NCBI GenBank assembly: GCA_016871725.1
Contig: VHCL01000003.1
Coordinates: forward strand, 59,714-123,713
Origin: Verrucomicrobiota bacterium
GTDB lineage: Bacteria > Verrucomicrobiota > Verrucomicrobiia > Opitutales > UBA953
Direction: 5' to 3'
DNA: 64,000 nucleotides
Position 1 is the first letter of the stretch; the number at the start of each line of letters is the position of its first letter. The notes beneath the pieces are model-generated. The model was not told the DNA's origin and did no database searches. It saw only the letters and a program-made list of their open reading frames with translations. The translations under genes were made by a program, and so were the position numbers. Shown here in pieces: positions 50,389 through 59,672 of this stretch.

Positions 50389-50857
50389 GGGAAGAGGCGG
50401 CGCAGCCGGGGCAGATGCCGTAGACTTCCATCACGTGCGTCAGCTCGCCGAAGCCCTTGGCCTTGGCGGCCGCCTCGAGGCGGGAGGAATCGCAGCCGGG
50501 CAGGCGCTCGATGCGTCCGCAGCGGCGGCAGATGACGTGATGGTGATGGTGACCCGGGGTGACGAGGGCGTAGAGGCTGCGGCCCCGCTCGAGGGGATGG
50601 CGTTGGACGATGCCGGCGTCGTCCATGGCGACGAGGCTCCGGTAGACGGTCACGAGGTCCAGCTTGTCGTCGCCGGCGGCCTCGTGGATCTGCTCGGCGC
50701 TGAGCGGGTGCTTCGCGGCCGCGAGGATCCGCAGCATCGTGAGGCGGGGAGAGGTGATCCGCATGGCCTTCTCCTTCATCCGCTGAAGGGCGGTCTCGAC
50801 GCGGTCGCCGGAGCCCGCCCCGCAGCAATCTTCGTCGTGGCGGTGGCCGGGGGACAT
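50381..50857 (-). CDS. Fur-family metalloregulator
   Basis: [42 protein letters not shown], two CxxC motifs. Confidence 0.88.
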   Translation of the reverse strand: MSPGHRHDEDCCGAGSGDRVETALQRMKEKAMRITSPRLTMLRILAAAKHPLSAEQIHEAAGDDKLDLVTVYRSLVAMDDAGIVQRHPLERGRSLYALVTPGHHHHHVICRRCGRIERLPGCDSSRLEAAAKAKGFGELTHVMEVYGICPGCAASSHA

Positions 50858-50945
50858 GACCGCCAAGGTTTGGGCTCGTTTATGACGAGGCAACAACGAA
50901 TGGCCACTTGCCTCCCGCCCGGGTCTGGCTTGGCTGGATGCGTCC

Positions 50946-52070
50946 ATGTCCGACTGTCCGGCCCAACCGACCTCACCCCGCGAGCTCTGCCCAGTCGCCT
51001 GGCGGGATCTCGTGTCCGCGGAGCCTTTCCCGCTGGAGCTCGGCGGCGAGCTGCCCGGCCTGACCTTGCGCTACGAGACCTATGGCACGCTGCTGCCGGA
51101 CAAGTCCAACGCGATCCTCGTCCCGCACGCCCTGAGCGGCGACCATCACGTCGCCGGCCGCTACGCGCCCTCCGACCGCAAGCCGGGCTGGTGGGACTGC
51201 TTCGTCGGCCCGGGCAAGGCCATCGACACCGACCGTTTCTTCGTCATCGGGGTGAACTGCGTCGGCGGATGCCAAGGTTCGACCGGCCCGCTGTCGACCG
51301 ACCCCCGCACGGGCCGCCCCTACGGCGGTTTCTTCCCCGAGATCACCTTGGGCGACATCGTCCGGGCCCAGCGCCTCGTGGTCCGTCACCTCGGCATCAG
51401 CCGCCTCCACGCGGTCGTCGGCGGTTCGATGGGCGGCATGCAGGCGCTCCTCTGGTGCGCCGATTATCCCTCCGAGGTCGGGCGGATCGCCGTCCTGGCC
51501 GCCGGCCTGAGCCAGTCGCCGATGGCGATCGCCCTCAACGCCGTCTCGCGCGCCTGCGTGGAGCGCGACCCGCATTTCCGCGGCGGACATTACGCGCCCG
51601 GCGAAGGGCCCGACTCGGGCCTGGCCGTGGGCCGCATGCTCGCGCACATCAGCTACCTCTCGCCCGCTTCCTTCGAGCAGAAGTTCGGCCGCGCCAAGGT
51701 GCCCGGCGCCGCCGCGGGTGACCCCGTCCACTGGCAGGTGGAGAGCTACCTCGAGCACCAAGGCGCCTCCTTCGTGCGGCGTTTCGACGCCAACAGCTGG
51801 CTGCGCATCACCCGCGCGGTGGACCGCTTCGACCTGACCGCCCGCGCCGCGGCCGGCAAGCTCTTCGCGCCCGACAGTCCCGAGGTCCTCGCCGTCGGCT
51901 TCTCGAGCGACTGGCTGTACCCGACGAGCGAGCTGCGCATGCTCCTCGCCGCCGCCACGGCGGTCGGCGTCAACGCCGCCTACCATGAGGTCGTCACGGA
52001 CGCCGGTCACGACGGCTTCCTGCTGCCCGACACCGGGCTCGCGGTCCGCCTCCACGCCTTCCTGGGCTGA
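50946..52070 (+). CDS. metX: Homoserine O-acetyltransferase
   Basis: LRYETYGTL, NAILVPHALSGDHHVAG, AVVGGSMGGMQAL, DAGHDGFLL. Confidence 0.92.
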   Translation: MSDCPAQPTSPRELCPVAWRDLVSAEPFPLELGGELPGLTLRYETYGTLLPDKSNAILVPHALSGDHHVAGRYAPSDRKPGWWDCFVGPGKAIDTDRFFVIGVNCVGGCQGSTGPLSTDPRTGRPYGGFFPEITLGDIVRAQRLVVRHLGISRLHAVVGGSMGGMQALLWCADYPSEVGRIAVLAAGLSQSPMAIALNAVSRACVERDPHFRGGHYAPGEGPDSGLAVGRMLAHISYLSPASFEQKFGRAKVPGAAAGDPVHWQVESYLEHQGASFVRRFDANSWLRITRAVDRFDLTARAAAGKLFAPDSPEVLAVGFSSDWLYPTSELRMLLAAATAVGVNAAYHEVVTDAGHDGFLLPDTGLAVRLHAFLG

Positions 52071-53516
52071 TCAGAGCAGCGGCGCGATCACGTGCGAGAC
52101 CGTCTCGACGGTCCGGCCGAGCCATGTCCGGCTGCGGCGGTAAAGGTCCTCGGTATAGCGCGTGGATTCCTGCTCCCAGCCGGCGATGAGGGCGCCGACC
52201 TCGGCGATCGTCCCCGGGTCGCGCACCACCGCCCCGATCTCGTAGTTCAGGAACAGCGAGCGCATGTCGAGGTTGGCCGAGCCGACCACGAGGTGCTCGC
52301 CGTCGACCACCACCAGCTTGGCGTGGAGGACGTCGGGCTTGAAGAAGAGGATCTCGGCGCCGGCCTCCTTCAGCTCGCGCAGGTACCAGCGGCGGGCGAA
52401 GTCCAGGAGGCGATGGTCGGAGCGGCGCGGCACCAGGATCTTCACGTGGCGGCCGGCGCGGGCGGCGGTGGCCAGCAGGGTGAACAGGGTCTGGTCCGGG
52501 ACGAAGTAGGGCGTGACGACCGTGATGGATTCCCGGCATTCGGAGAACAGCTTCACGTAGGCGTCCCAGAGCGGGTCTTCCTCGCAGTCGGGGCCCGAGG
52601 CGATGACCTCGACCCGGGCCGCGCCGACGTGCGGCGAGCGTTCGCGCAGGGCGGTCGCGAACGTCATCGGATTCTCGTCGGTGGCCTGGCACCAGTCGGC
52701 GATGAAGACGCTTTCGAGCGCCGCCGCGGTCGGGCCTTCGATCAGGAAGGAGCAGTCGCGGAAACGGCGGTTCGACGGCGTCCCGCCCATGTAGCGCAGG
52801 CCGAGGTTCTGGCCGCCGATGATGGCCGCGCGTCCGTCGAAGACGGCGAGTTTGCGGTGGTTGCGCCAGTTGGCCGAACCTTTGCCGCGCATGGGCAGGG
52901 CGGGGTTGAAGCGCGCGATCTCGCCGCCGGCCCGGCGGAGCGGCCGGCACAGGCGGAGCGGGATGCCGAAGCTGCCGATGGCGTCGACGAGGAGCCGCAC
53001 CTCGACGCCCGCCCGCGCGCGCTCGGCCAGCAGCCGGATCAGTTCCCGGCCGATCGCGTCGTCGCTCAGGATGTAGGTCGCGACGCTGATCCGGCGCTGC
53101 GCCCCGCGGATCTGCGCGCGCAGGGCCTCGAGCGTGTCGCGGCCGTGCCGGTCGCCGAGCAGCCGCACGCGGTTGCCGCCGAAGTCGGGCGCGTCGCACA
53201 GGCGCCAGGCCACGCGGTTGACCTCCTTCTTGGCGGCCGCGAGGGCGACGTGCTTGCGCCCCCCGAAGACGAAGAGCAGCAAGGCCGTCGGCACGGGGAA
53301 GAACCAGGCGAGCGGGCCCCAGAGGAGGAGGTAGGCGGGCGAGATCCGGGCGCGCAGGACGCGCAGCAGCACGTACACCTTGCACCCGACCGCGATGGCC
53401 AGCATCAGGTCCGGCGGGAGGAGGCCCGCCGCCTCCGCGCCGAGGACGACGGCCGCGGCCGCCAGCGCGAGCGTCGTGCTGCGGGTCAGCCGGCCGTATC
53501 CTTTGAACGGGACCAT
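52071..53516 (-). CDS. cls: Cardiolipin synthase (PLD family)
   Basis: Two HKD motifs (NHRKLAVFDG, LHAKLVVVDGEHLVVGSANLDMRS); N-terminal TM segments. Confidence 0.92.
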   Translation of the reverse strand: MVPFKGYGRLTRSTTLALAAAAVVLGAEAAGLLPPDLMLAIAVGCKVYVLLRVLRARISPAYLLLWGPLAWFFPVPTALLLFVFGGRKHVALAAAKKEVNRVAWRLCDAPDFGGNRVRLLGDRHGRDTLEALRAQIRGAQRRISVATYILSDDAIGRELIRLLAERARAGVEVRLLVDAIGSFGIPLRLCRPLRRAGGEIARFNPALPMRGKGSANWRNHRKLAVFDGRAAIIGGQNLGLRYMGGTPSNRRFRDCSFLIEGPTAAALESVFIADWCQATDENPMTFATALRERSPHVGAARVEVIASGPDCEEDPLWDAYVKLFSECRESITVVTPYFVPDQTLFTLLATAARAGRHVKILVPRRSDHRLLDFARRWYLRELKEAGAEILFFKPDVLHAKLVVVDGEHLVVGSANLDMRSLFLNYEIGAVVRDPGTIAEVGALIAGWEQESTRYTEDLYRRSRTWLGRTVETVSHVIAPLL

Positions 53517-53550
53517 GCCCCGAACCTAGCCGCTCGCCGGCCTATGGGCA

Positions 53551-53579
53551 CAAAAAAAGACCCCGGTCGCCCGGGGTCT
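53551..53579 (-). terminator. Rho-independent terminator for rpsA
   Basis: AGACCCCGG-TCGC-CCGGGGTCT with TTTTTTT on minus strand. Confidence 0.85.
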
Positions 53580-53603
53580 GTTCTGGGTCCTGGCGGACGA
53601 GGC

Positions 53604-55328
53604 TCAGTTGCCGGCCTTGTCGAGGAGGTCGCCGAGACTGTTGAAGTCTCCGCTGCCCGACGACGAGGAGGACGAGGACGAGCCGCCGGCCGAGGGGGCC
53701 GGGGCGCCGCCGGTCGACGGACCCTTGATGCGGTCGTAGCTGGTGATCTCGGCCTGCAGGCGCTCGGCGTCGTAGTTCGCGGCCTTGATCGAGAGACCGA
53801 TGCGGCGGTCTTCCTTGTCGATCTTGATGACGCGGGCGGTGACTTCCTGGCCGACCTTGACGACGTCCTTGACGTTCTCGACGCGCTGTTCGGCGAGCTG
53901 GGAGACGTGGACGAGGCCGTCGATCTCATCGGAGAGCTCGATGAAGGCGCCGAAGTTCGCGATCTTGGAGACCTTGCCGTTGACGAGGTCGCCGATGCGG
54001 TACTTGCGGTCGATCTCGGACCACGGGTCGGTCTGGGTCTGCTTGACGCCCAGGGAGATGCGCTGCTGGTCGACGTCGACGTCGAGCACGATGGCTTCCA
54101 CGTCGTCGCCCTTCTTCATGACTTCGGCCGGGTTGTTGATGCGGCGCGTCCAGCTCATGTCGGACACGTGCACCATGCCGTCGATGCCGTCTTCCAGCTC
54201 GACGAAGGCGCCGTAGTTGGTGAGGTTGCGCACCTTGCCGCGGACGCGGGCGCCCACCGGGTAGTTGTGGCGGACCTTCTCCCACGGATTGGTCTCCAGC
54301 TGGCGGATGCCGAGGGAGATCTTCTGCTCCTCCTTGTTGAAGTTGAGGATGACCGCGTCGACTTCCTGGCCGACCTTGAGGATGTCGGACGGCTTCTGGA
54401 CACGCTTGGTCCAGGAGAGCTCGGAGACGTGGACGAGGCCTTCGACGCCGCCTTCGATCTCGATGAAAGCTCCGTAGGCGACGAGGTTGACGACCTTGCC
54501 GTGGACCTTCTGGCCGACGGGGTAGCGCTTCTCGATGCCTTCCCACGGGTTGGGCTGGGTCTGCTTGAGGCCGAGGGAGACGCGCTCGCGCTCGCGGTCG
54601 ACTTCGACGACCATGACGGAGATCTCCTCGCCGACCTTGACGACCTCGCTCGGGTGGCCGATGCGGCCCCAGGACATGTCGGTCACGTGCAGCAGGCCGT
54701 CCAGACCGTCGAGGTCCACGAACGCGCCGTAGTCGGTGATGTTCTTGACGACGCCGCGGCGGATGACGCCCGGCTTGACCTCCTCGAGGAGCTTGCGACG
54801 GCTTTCGCCGCGCTGTTCTTCGATGAGCTCGCGACGGGAGACCACGAGGTTCTTCTTCTCCTTGTTGATCTTGATGATCTTGAAGTCGAAGGTCTGGCCC
54901 ACGAACTGCTCGAGGTTCTTGGGCGGGTTGACGTCGATCTGGGAGGAAGGCATGAACGCGTCGACGCCGACGGAGACGATGAGGCCGCCCTTCACGATGG
55001 ACTTGACGCGGCCCTGGACGATGGAGCCTTCCTGGCAGTTGGCTTCGATGCTCTCCCACTTGCGGATCTGCTGGGCGCGGTCGTAGGAGACGGTCGGGGT
55101 GCCGTCCTTGTTCTCAAGCTTCTCGAGGTAGACCTCGAGCTGCATGCCGACCTGGATTTCGGCCATGTCGGGGAATTCGGTCTGGGGGATGAATCCCTCG
55201 GACTTGCCGCTGATGTCCACGACGACGAACTTGTCTTCGCGGATCTCGGTGACCGTGGCGGTGATCACGGAGTGTTGCTTGAGCGCGCCGAAATTGGATT
55301 CGGCGAGCAGTTTTTCCATTAGGCTCAT
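53604..55328 (-). CDS. rpsA: 30S ribosomal protein S1 (multiple S1 domains)
   Basis: Repeated GxVxxIxxxGAFVxLxxxxxGLxHVSxxSW motifs; start at MSLMEKLLAE (upstream in-frame starts possible). Confidence 0.93.
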   Translation of the reverse strand: MSLMEKLLAESNFGALKQHSVITATVTEIREDKFVVVDISGKSEGFIPQTEFPDMAEIQVGMQLEVYLEKLENKDGTPTVSYDRAQQIRKWESIEANCQEGSIVQGRVKSIVKGGLIVSVGVDAFMPSSQIDVNPPKNLEQFVGQTFDFKIIKINKEKKNLVVSRRELIEEQRGESRRKLLEEVKPGVIRRGVVKNITDYGAFVDLDGLDGLLHVTDMSWGRIGHPSEVVKVGEEISVMVVEVDRERERVSLGLKQTQPNPWEGIEKRYPVGQKVHGKVVNLVAYGAFIEIEGGVEGLVHVSELSWTKRVQKPSDILKVGQEVDAVILNFNKEEQKISLGIRQLETNPWEKVRHNYPVGARVRGKVRNLTNYGAFVELEDGIDGMVHVSDMSWTRRINNPAEVMKKGDDVEAIVLDVDVDQQRISLGVKQTQTDPWSEIDRKYRIGDLVNGKVSKIANFGAFIELSDEIDGLVHVSQLAEQRVENVKDVVKVGQEVTARVIKIDKEDRRIGLSIKAANYDAERLQAEITSYDRIKGPSTGGAPAPSAGGSSSSSSSSGSGDFNSLGDLLDKAGN

Positions 55329-55512
55329 GTTGTTTTCGGACTGTTTGTCCTGGCCGTCGCGGAGGACGTTTCCAGGGTTTGGTTGGTTTTTGGGTTTTCC
55401 CTCCGGAGATTCCGCCGACACATGCCGACGGGCCGAAAGGAAGGTCTAACGAACTGTCCGTCCGACCGGTTGGCAAGCGGATTCTGGGCCTCGCGCGGGC
55501 GGAAAAGCGGCC

Positions 55513-56484
55513 TCAGCGGCCCGTTTTGGCCGCCGGCCGGACCCGGCCGGCGTAGTCGCCCACGGCCGCCGCGATGGCCTCGGCGATCTTCTGGCGGTAG
55601 GCGCCGTCGGCGATGAGGGCGCCTTCGCGGCGGCTCGACATGAAGCCGCCTTCGATGAGGACGCCCGGGCAGGAGAGGGTGCGCAGGACCGCGAACCGGG
55701 CGCGGCGGACGCCCCGGTCGTCGGCGCCGGTGGCGCGGATCATCCGTCGCTGGATGCTCCAAGCGAGCAGGGCGTTGGCGGAGTCGAAACGGTTGCCGGG
55801 TTCGGCGGCGGTCGTCGACTTGGCCTTGCCGGCGTTGGTCGAGCGCTGGCCCGCGGGGGTCAGGCAGTAGGTCTCGACGCCGTCGGCGCTGGTGTCGCCG
55901 GCGGGGCCGGCGTTGTAATGGAGGCTGATGAAGAGGTCGGCGCCCAGCTTGCCCGCGAGCGCGGCCCGGTCATCGAGATCGAGGAAGACGTCCTTGGTCC
56001 GGGTGAAGAAGACTTCATAGCCTTGCTTCTCGAGCAGGATCTTGAGTCGCGCGGCGGTGTCGAGCGTGGCCGACTTCTCGGTGTACTTGAGGGGGCCGTT
56101 GACCTTGCCGGTGTCCTTGCCCCCGTGGCCGGGGTCGAGCAGGATGCGCCGCGGCGCGTTCCGCGGGCCGTCCCAGAACAGCGGCACGAAGACCTTGTCG
56201 TAGTCCCGCTTGGAGATCGTGAGGTGGCCGCGCTGCGAGCCGACGGGGTCGTCGAGCATCACCTTGATGCCGTCGACGACGACGTGGTCGCGGCTGTATT
56301 CGGCGTAGAGGCCCAGGCCGCCGCGGGTGGCGTAACGTTCGGAGGACCGCCCGTCGCCGCCCTGACGGGCCGCGTCGCGCAGGCCGAGCTGCCGCACGGA
56401 TTCGCCGAGGAGATAGTCCGTCGAGGCGGCGCGGAGCAGGGCGCCGGCGGCCAGGAGCAGGAGGATCGCCGCGATGCGCCGCAC
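55513..56484 (-). CDS. N-acetylmuramoyl-L-alanine amidase (Amidase_3)
   Basis: RRILLDPGHGGKDTG, LFISLHYNA, CPGVLIEGGFMSSRREG; signal peptide. Confidence 0.92.
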   Translation of the reverse strand: MRRIAAILLLLAAGALLRAASTDYLLGESVRQLGLRDAARQGGDGRSSERYATRGGLGLYAEYSRDHVVVDGIKVMLDDPVGSQRGHLTISKRDYDKVFVPLFWDGPRNAPRRILLDPGHGGKDTGKVNGPLKYTEKSATLDTAARLKILLEKQGYEVFFTRTKDVFLDLDDRAALAGKLGADLFISLHYNAGPAGDTSADGVETYCLTPAGQRSTNAGKAKSTTAAEPGNRFDSANALLAWSIQRRMIRATGADDRGVRRARFAVLRTLSCPGVLIEGGFMSSRREGALIADGAYRQKIAEAIAAAVGDYAGRVRPAAKTGR

Positions 56485-56488
56485 GGGC

Positions 56489-57163
56489 TTATTCGGCGTC
56501 GCCTTCTTCGTTGTCCACCGCCGAATCGTCCTCGCCGTCCTCTTCGCCCGGGGCTTCGTTGTGCACGAGCTTGCGCTTGTTCTGCTGGACGGGGGTGAGG
56601 CCGACGACGATGGCGCGGCCGGAGCGCTTCGGCTCGTTGTCGCGCGTGCTGATGTGCGTCAGGGCCTCGATGGCCTTGGTGATGGTGGCGACGCCGATCT
56701 CCGGGTGCTCGAGCTCGCGGTAGCGGTACTGGAGCAGCAGCTTCACCTTGTGGCCGTGGAAGAGGAAGTTCTCGGCGCGGCGGACCTTGATGAAGAGGTC
56801 GTGGTCGTCGATGCGGGGACGGAGCTTGATCTCCTTCACCTTGGAGGCCGACTTCTGATGCTTGTGCTTCTTGGCCTCCTCGTAGAGGTACTTGCCGTAT
56901 TCCTGCAGCTTGCAGACGGGCGGCACGGCGGACGCGGCGATCTCGATGAGGTCGACGCCGAACTCGCGGGCGAGGTCGAGCGCCTGCTGGGTGGGCATGA
57001 TGCCCATCATCTCGCCCTTGGGGGAGATGACGCGCACCTCGGTCGCGCGGATGCGGTCGTTGCGCTTGGGCCCTTTGTCTTCTTTGCGGAAGTTGCCGCG
57101 GTTCTGACCCCCGTTATTGTTGTTGTTCGGGCGGGGGCTGTTAGGACGATAGGGCGAAGGCAT
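56489..57163 (-). CDS. infC: Translation initiation factor IF-3
   Basis: NDRIRATEVRVISPKGEMMGIMPTQQALDLAREFGVDLIEIAASAVPPVCKLQEYGKYLYE; start uncertain. Confidence 0.95.
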   Translation of the reverse strand: MPSPYRPNSPRPNNNNNGGQNRGNFRKEDKGPKRNDRIRATEVRVISPKGEMMGIMPTQQALDLAREFGVDLIEIAASAVPPVCKLQEYGKYLYEEAKKHKHQKSASKVKEIKLRPRIDDHDLFIKVRRAENFLFHGHKVKLLLQYRYRELEHPEIGVATITKAIEALTHISTRDNEPKRSGRAIVVGLTPVQQNKRKLVHNEAPGEEDGEDDSAVDNEEGDAE

Positions 57164-57256
57164 TAGGTACTGCGGTGGTGTCTCGGCGTTAAACTCCCTG
57201 TTTAACCGCGATGGTTCAAGCACCGATTCACCCCGGCGCCCGCCTCGGCGGCGCGC

Positions 57257-57733
57257 TTACTTCGCCGCGGCGATCGCGGCGAGCAGCTGCTTGCCATGCT
57301 CGGCGGCTTCGACCTTGGGGACGGTGCCGACGAGCTTGCCGTCGCCGTCGAAGAGGTAGGCGGCCCGCAGCGGTCCGAGGTACTTCTTCCCGTACATGGA
57401 CTTCTCGACGATGGCGTCCATGGCCTGGGAGAAGAGGTCCTCCGGGTCCGAGACCAGGGTGAACTTGTAGCCGTGCTTGGCGGCGTACTTGGCATGGGAG
57501 GCGCAGGTGTCCCGGGAGACGGCGATTAACCTAAACCCTTGTCTGACAATGGCTTTCTCGTTCTTGTCCATCTCGGCGGCCTGCTTATCGCAGGCGGAGG
57601 TGTTGTTGCGCATGTAGACCGAGACGATGGTCGGACCGTCCAGCAGGGAGGCGAAGGGCACGTTGACGGCCTTGCCGTCGACGTAGGCGTCCACTTTGAA
57701 GGTCAGTTTGGGCTTTTTTCCGAGGGAAAGCAT
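57257..57733 (-). CDS. Peroxiredoxin (AhpC/TSA, BCP-like)
   Basis: NTSACDKQAAEM, SRDTCASHAKYAAKHGYKFTLVSDPE, YGKKYLGPLRAAYLFDGDGKLV. Confidence 0.8.
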   Translation of the reverse strand: MLSLGKKPKLTFKVDAYVDGKAVNVPFASLLDGPTIVSVYMRNNTSACDKQAAEMDKNEKAIVRQGFRLIAVSRDTCASHAKYAAKHGYKFTLVSDPEDLFSQAMDAIVEKSMYGKKYLGPLRAAYLFDGDGKLVGTVPKVEAAEHGKQLLAAIAAAK

Positions 57734-57895
57734 GGTTTTGAGGGTTGGGTGCAGGGCAGGGGAGCGGGCTTGGCCGGGAATGTCAAACGGCCGGCCCGAT
57801 CCGCCCAGGTCCGGAAAGTGCGGACTTCTCCGCGCGGGCGGCCCTTTCCCCTTTACAAGTCCCCGCCGACACCCTTTGTTCCGACCCTTTCCGCC

Positions 57896-58087
57896 ATGCA
57901 AAAGACCCGCAAGTCCATCTCCAAGCGTTTCAAGGTGACCGGCACCGGCAAAGTGATGCGCCGCTCCCCCAACACCCGCCACTTGCTGAGCTCCAAGTCC
58001 CGCAAGCAGCGCCGTCGCGCCAACAAGGCCAAGCGCGTCGACTCCGGCTTCGAGAAGAAGATGCTGGCCTCGATGCCTTTCGCCTAA
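57896..58087 (+). CDS. rpmI: 50S ribosomal protein L35
   Basis: MQKTRKSISKRFKVTGTGKVMRRSPNTRHLLSSKSRKQRRRANKAKRVD. Confidence 0.95.
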   Translation: MQKTRKSISKRFKVTGTGKVMRRSPNTRHLLSSKSRKQRRRANKAKRVDSGFEKKMLASMPFA

Positions 58088-58169
58088 GCCGGCGACCCAC
58101 TTTTGGCCGAACGGGTGTTCATTAAGGCGACCCCGAGGCCACTAACCCAAACCCAAAACACATACCAAC

Positions 58170-58526
<357 letters not shown>

Positions 58527-58547
58527 GACGACCTCACGTCCCTTCAC

Positions 58548-58580
58548 GAAGCCCCGGCCCTCCGGGGCTTCTTTGTTTTC
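58548..58580 (+). terminator. Rho-independent terminator between rplT and pheS
   Basis: GAAGCCCCGG-CCCT-CCGGGGCTTC followed by TTTGTTTTC. Confidence 0.85.
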
Positions 58581-58628
58581 AGGGTGCTTTCGCTTGCCGA
58601 CTTTCTCCGCCAACGCACAAATCAACCC

Positions 58629-59669
58629 ATGCAGCAGCAGCTCGCCCAACTCGTCGCCGCCGCCACCCAGGAAGCCTCCGCCGTCGCCACCCGCGCCGAG
58701 CTCGAGGCCTTCAAGGCGCGCGTCGTCGGCCCCAACGGCTCCCTGACCCAGGTGATGAAGGGGATGGCCGCCCTCTCGAAGGAAGAACGCCCCGTCGTGG
58801 GCAAGCTCATCAACGAGGCGAAGAAGTCCGTCGAGGAGCTCCTCGCCGCCCTCCTGGTGAAGGTCGAGAACGCCGAGATCGCCGCCGCCCTCGGCGCGCC
58901 CGTCGACCCGACCCTGCCGAGCCCCGACGCTCCGGCCGGCTCGCTCCACCCGCTCTCCCGCACCCGTGAGCGCATCCTGGCTTCCTTCCGCAAGCTGGGC
59001 TTCGTCGTCGCCGAAGGCCCCGAGGTCGAGACGGAGTGGCATTGCTTCGACGCCCTCAACACGCCCGCCGACCACCCGGCCCGCGACATGCAGGACACGC
59101 TCTACATGCCGAAGGCCTTCCGCTCCGCCGACGCCCCGCGCAAGGCCGACGAGGCCATCCTCCTCCGCACGCACACCTCCAGCGTGCAGGTCCGCACGAT
59201 GCTCTCGCGCAAGCCGCCCTTCCGCATCGTCGCCCCGGGCCGCTGCTTCCGACGCGACGCGGTCGACGCGACGCACTCCGCCAACTTCCACCAGGTCGAA
59301 GGGCTCTGGATCGACCGCAACGTGACCCTCGCCGACCTCCGCGGCGTGCTCGACTTCTTCGTGAAGGAGACCTTCGGCGCCGACGCCGAGATCCGCCTGC
59401 GTCCGTCCTTCTTCCCGTTCACGGAACCGTCCTTCGAGATGGACCTCCGCTCGCCCAACCTGGGCCGTCTTTCCGACCGCTGGCTGGAGATCATGGGCTG
59501 CGGCCTCGTCGACCCGAAGGTCCTCGAGCTCTGCGGCCTCGATCCGCAGGAATGGTCGGGACTCGCCTTCGGCCTCGGTCTCGAGCGCATCGCGATGCTG
59601 GTCCACGGCATCGACGACATCCGTCACTTCTACAACAACGACACGCGCTTCCTGCGCCAGTTCGCCTAA
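58629..59669 (+). CDS. pheS: Phenylalanyl-tRNA synthetase alpha subunit
   Basis: FHQVEGLWIDRNVTLADLRGVL, RPSFFPFTEPSFEMDL, GLGLERIAMLVHGIDDIRHFY. Confidence 0.96.
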   Translation: MQQQLAQLVAAATQEASAVATRAELEAFKARVVGPNGSLTQVMKGMAALSKEERPVVGKLINEAKKSVEELLAALLVKVENAEIAAALGAPVDPTLPSPDAPAGSLHPLSRTRERILASFRKLGFVVAEGPEVETEWHCFDALNTPADHPARDMQDTLYMPKAFRSADAPRKADEAILLRTHTSSVQVRTMLSRKPPFRIVAPGRCFRRDAVDATHSANFHQVEGLWIDRNVTLADLRGVLDFFVKETFGADAEIRLRPSFFPFTEPSFEMDLRSPNLGRLSDRWLEIMGCGLVDPKVLELCGLDPQEWSGLAFGLGLERIAMLVHGIDDIRHFYNNDTRFLRQFA

Positions 59670-59672
59670 GCC

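Noticed and set aside
52092-55322. 1076-aa plus-strand ORF with apparent internal repeats
   Set aside because: Antisense to cls and rpsA; its repeats mirror the S1 domains of rpsA.
58527-58629. Possible Phe-rich leader (TTC TTT GTT TTC) controlling pheST by attenuation
   Set aside because: The codons coincide with the terminator U-tract; no plausible start codon and no separate stop before pheS, so no leader peptide is supported. The hairpin is better explained as the rplT terminator.
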